A DNA stretch of 62,796 nt from Companilactobacillus futsaii JCM 17355 (lineage in GTDB: Bacteria; Bacillota; Bacilli; Lactobacillales; Lactobacillaceae): assembly GCF_001435505.1 (NCBI RefSeq), contig NZ_AZDO01000146.1:8424-71219 (forward strand), read 5' to 3'. Made by a program: the position numbers and the translations under genes. Positions 60,776 to 62,796 of the stretch are shown piece by piece. The notes below the pieces were generated by a model. That model was given only the letters and a program-made list of their open reading frames with translations. It was not told the DNA's origin and did no database searches. Position 1 is the stretch's first letter. Every line of letters starts with the position of its first letter.

Positions 60776-61738
60776 ATGTCTAAGAAGAAAATTTCTGCGA
60801 TTATTGCAACAATTGCTTCACTAGTAACGTTATTTTTCTGCGTTACCACGGTCGATGCTGCACGTATGGATATGGTTGATGTCTCCAATCATAATGGAGC
60901 TATGACAATCGCTAACTTTCAAGATATGCATAATAATTATGGTGTAAAAGCTGCCGTTACTAAGATCAGTGAAGGAACTACTTATAAGGATGCTTATGCA
61001 GCTAATAACATTAAAACAGCACAAGCTGCGGGACTTTATATTCATGGTTATCATTATGCTCACTATAGTAATGTAAACGAAGCTATTGCTGAAGCTAATT
61101 TTGCTGCTCAAACTGCTAAGGCCGACGGATTGCCAGCGGGAGCTGTTTTGGTAACTGATGTTGAAAGTACTGAACAGCAACATAACGATCCGGGAACAAA
61201 TACTCAAAGTAACATTGCTTTCATTAATCAAGTAGCAAAATATGGTTATCGTTCTGATATTTACACGATGGGCTCTTGGGTTAATTTGGTCATGCAAGTC
61301 AAAAAAGGTTGGATAGCCGCTTATCCTTATGATGCTACTGATCAGTATTGGTATCCTAATGCTCATGGTTGGCAATGGACGAGCCATTATCAATTCGATG
61401 GCAGTTATGGTAATTTTGATGTCTCACAGCTTTACGATAATTATTTTACGAGTTATCAAGCACCACAAACAGTTAGTGTAGATAATAGTAGTAATCAAAC
61501 TAATAGTAATTCGAAAAATAACGCAATTTCCTCAAAGGGGGTAATTAGCGTAAATAATAGTAATGGTAGTTATGTGCCTTTAGTAGCCATTCAAAATAAC
61601 ATCACAAAGACAATAACTAATCGTGCTTTAGCCAACAATACTCCTTGGGTAACTGATCAAACAAAGACTATCGATGGTGTTACTTATCATCGTGTTGCTA
61701 CAAACGAGTGGGTCGATGCTAAATATATTATTGGATAA
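60776..61738 (+). CDS. Secreted GH25 muramidase with SLAP-type module (copy B)
   Basis: 320 residues, GGGGGAG upstream. Signal peptide 1-29, cleavage after V-D-A-A. GH25 residues D35 (V-D-V-S), E66 (K-I-S-E-G-T), D128 and E130 (T-D-V-E). An Asn/Ser-rich linker (about 232-265) and one C-terminal SLAP-type repeat ending in R-V-A-T-N-E-W-V. It shares most residues of the catalytic domain with copy A at 55663; the linker is the most divergent part. Probably an autolysin or niche competitor enzyme. Confidence 0.92.
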   Translation: MSKKKISAIIATIASLVTLFFCVTTVDAARMDMVDVSNHNGAMTIANFQDMHNNYGVKAAVTKISEGTTYKDAYAANNIKTAQAAGLYIHGYHYAHYSNVNEAIAEANFAAQTAKADGLPAGAVLVTDVESTEQQHNDPGTNTQSNIAFINQVAKYGYRSDIYTMGSWVNLVMQVKKGWIAAYPYDATDQYWYPNAHGWQWTSHYQFDGSYGNFDVSQLYDNYFTSYQAPQTVSVDNSSNQTNSNSKNNAISSKGVISVNNSNGSYVPLVAIQNNITKTITNRALANNTPWVTDQTKTIDGVTYHRVATNEWVDAKYIIG

Positions 61739-61743
61739 AAATA

Positions 61744-61775
61744 AACCAATTGGGATTTCCCAGTTGGCTTTTTAT
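61744..61775. terminator. Terminator between GH25 copy B and the GNAT gene
   Basis: CCAATTGGG, ATTT loop, CCCAGTTGG and T-rich tail; A-rich upstream flank makes it usable from the other side as well. Confidence 0.85.
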
Positions 61776-61776
61776 T

Positions 61777-62391
61777 TTACAAAATATTTTTATATAATAG
61801 GAAACAAGTTAATGGTGTTGGATCATTTTGATCTAAAGTGACATCAATTTGATCAAAGATTTTAAATCCCTTTTTTAAATAAAACTGATAATCACAATTC
61901 GAATCTGTGAAAACATAAATTTGTTGTTGATGGAGCTTATTTTCTAATGCCTCAAGTAATTGCGTACCGATACCCTGGTGTTTGATATTAGAATCAACAG
62001 CAAAGAAGGTAATTTCACCGTCAGGCTTGTTTTTCATAAATTGTTTGAGCATTTTTTGATTGGCTTGATCATAAGTTTTTGTCATATCATCGTTATCAAA
62101 AAGATTAATTAATTTATTGCCTATGCTGACTGTTAAATTTCTTTTTAAATTGGAATATTTTAATCTTTGAAAATTGACTCTGGCAAAAATGAATCCAACT
62201 AATTTGTCGTTTAAGTAGGCTCCTAAAGCAATGGTGGAGTTCTTCAATTCCATTTCCGCAACGATTTTTCCGTAAAAATGCAGGGCAAATCTATTGTTGA
62301 TGTATTTGTCGAATTGCATGCCAGTAGTAGCGAATTGACGAACTTTTTCGAGTTCTGTAGGGTTAAATTCTTTAATCTGGATTTTAGTCAT
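61777..62391 (-). CDS. GNAT-family N-acetyltransferase
   Basis: 204 residues; ATG 62391 has AAGGAG 7 nt upstream, whereas the longer frame to 62427 runs into the preceding gene. The acetyl-CoA motif appears as H-Q-G-I-G-T-Q-L-L (about 144-152), preceded by F-F-A-V-D, and followed by Y-L-K-K-G-F. Substrate unknown. It starts 10 nt after the stop of the third HesB-like frame on the same strand, so the two form one operon. Confidence 0.85.
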   Translation of the reverse strand: MTKIQIKEFNPTELEKVRQFATTGMQFDKYINNRFALHFYGKIVAEMELKNSTIALGAYLNDKLVGFIFARVNFQRLKYSNLKRNLTVSIGNKLINLFDNDDMTKTYDQANQKMLKQFMKNKPDGEITFFAVDSNIKHQGIGTQLLEALENKLHQQQIYVFTDSNCDYQFYLKKGFKIFDQIDVTLDQNDPTPLTCFLLYKNIL

Positions 62392-62401
62392 TTTGGGCTC
62401 C

Positions 62402-62740
62402 TTATTTAACAAGATCGCGCCAATCAATGACAGGAACAGCTGAATCCATCACGCCACCATTGTCACTGAGGACCAAGGAACCGTGTGAAAAATTTAGGCT
62501 GAGACCGTCATTAAATAAATATTCTTCGGAAGGGTTTATCCAAATTTTATAACCGGCATTATTGTCAACCAAGATTGAAAATTTTGAATCTGGTTTATTG
62601 ATAATAATTAGTTGAAAACTATAAACTAAAGCACAAGTTGCACTATTATTTGTTCCGTCGGTCGTTGTTAAAAGTAAATTACTTTTGGTCGGGATTTTGT
62701 TGGCTAAATATTTTTTTGCTCGTGGCTTGATATTTAATTT
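62402..62740 (-). pseudogene. Third HesB-like copy, apparently without a start codon and C-terminally shortened
   Basis: 113 codons align with copies 1 and 2 (N-I-K ... K-Y-L-A-N-K-I-P, L-T-T-T-D-G, T-C-A-L, D-N-N-A-G-Y-K, V-I-D-W-R-D). Where the other copies have ATG this one has CCG, and an in-frame TAA lies three codons upstream; no ATG, GTG or TTG is in between. A TTG with AAGGTGG upstream (62757) is in another frame. The C-terminal K-P-E-T ... I-C tail is lost. A decayed gene or a sequencing error near its 5' end are the alternatives. Confidence 0.6.
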
Positions 62741-62796
62741 CGGCGAATTTTATAATCAAGTTAGCCACCTTAAGAAAAAATAAATAAAAAAACACC

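Overview
The window comes from a low-GC Gram-positive bacterium, almost certainly a lactic acid bacterium of the Lactobacillaceae. The reasons are the strong GGAGG-type ribosome binding sites, frequent TTG and GTG starts, wall-binding modules of the SLAP type, a maltose-phosphorylase operon, a class III fructose-1,6-bisphosphatase and CcpA-type cre boxes. The mix (quinol nitric oxide reductase, SLAP-tagged GH25 muramidases) suggests the Companilactobacillus (farciminis/alimentarius) group, but that is inference from memory and was not tested.

Region 1 (1 to about 19,980) is the right half of a siphophage-type prophage. It reads rightward: scaffold, major capsid, head-tail connectors (minor capsid 1, 2 and 3 types), tail tube, tail chaperone and Gp15, a 1613-residue tape measure with a transglycosylase domain, distal tail, tail endopeptidase, repeat-rich fibre, BppU baseplate protein, a TM/coiled-coil protein, holin and amidase endolysin. 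Two cargo genes follow (a protein of degenerate SLAP-like repeats and a small alpha/beta hydrolase). After a strong terminator comes a very AT-rich polytopic membrane protein on the other strand. A tRNA-3'-end-like sequence at 19,964-19,982 is a candidate attR. Portal, terminase and integrase lie outside the window.

Region 2 (20-33 kb) is ordinary chromosome: a SAP-domain protein, small membrane or secreted proteins, a voltage-gated-type K+ channel, TraX-like protein, a Tet(M)/EF-G-like GTPase, UspA, PgpA, an HD phosphohydrolase, AhpC, PnuC, an alpha/beta hydrolase, YxeA and a GT2 synthase. It contains two long non-coding stretches with notable inverted repeats and one gene remnant.

Region 3 (33.3-49.8 kb) is a maltose/maltodextrin locus: a LacI-family regulator, two cytoplasmic GH13 enzymes, a binding-protein ABC importer with a YesL protein and MsmX-type ATPase, maltose phosphorylase, beta-phosphoglucomutase and aldose 1-epimerase. 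Imported maltose would be phosphorolysed to glucose plus beta-glucose-1-P and then isomerised to glucose-6-P. Two promoters carry the same LacI-type operator, in opposite orientation, exactly 12 bp upstream of the -35 box; the second promoter also has a cre box over its -35. A VOC protein, FBPase III (with its own cre over the -35) and a Cof-type HAD phosphatase follow.

Region 4 (49.8-62.8 kb) holds a hexose-phosphate-type antiporter, a quinol-dependent nitric oxide reductase with three stacked inverted repeats upstream, a quinone reductase, a HAD phosphatase, two paralogous secreted GH25 muramidases, a P2A-type ATPase behind a yybP-ykoY (Mn2+) riboswitch with a terminator, two HesB-like paralogues, a third and apparently start-less HesB-like copy, and a GNAT acetyltransferase.
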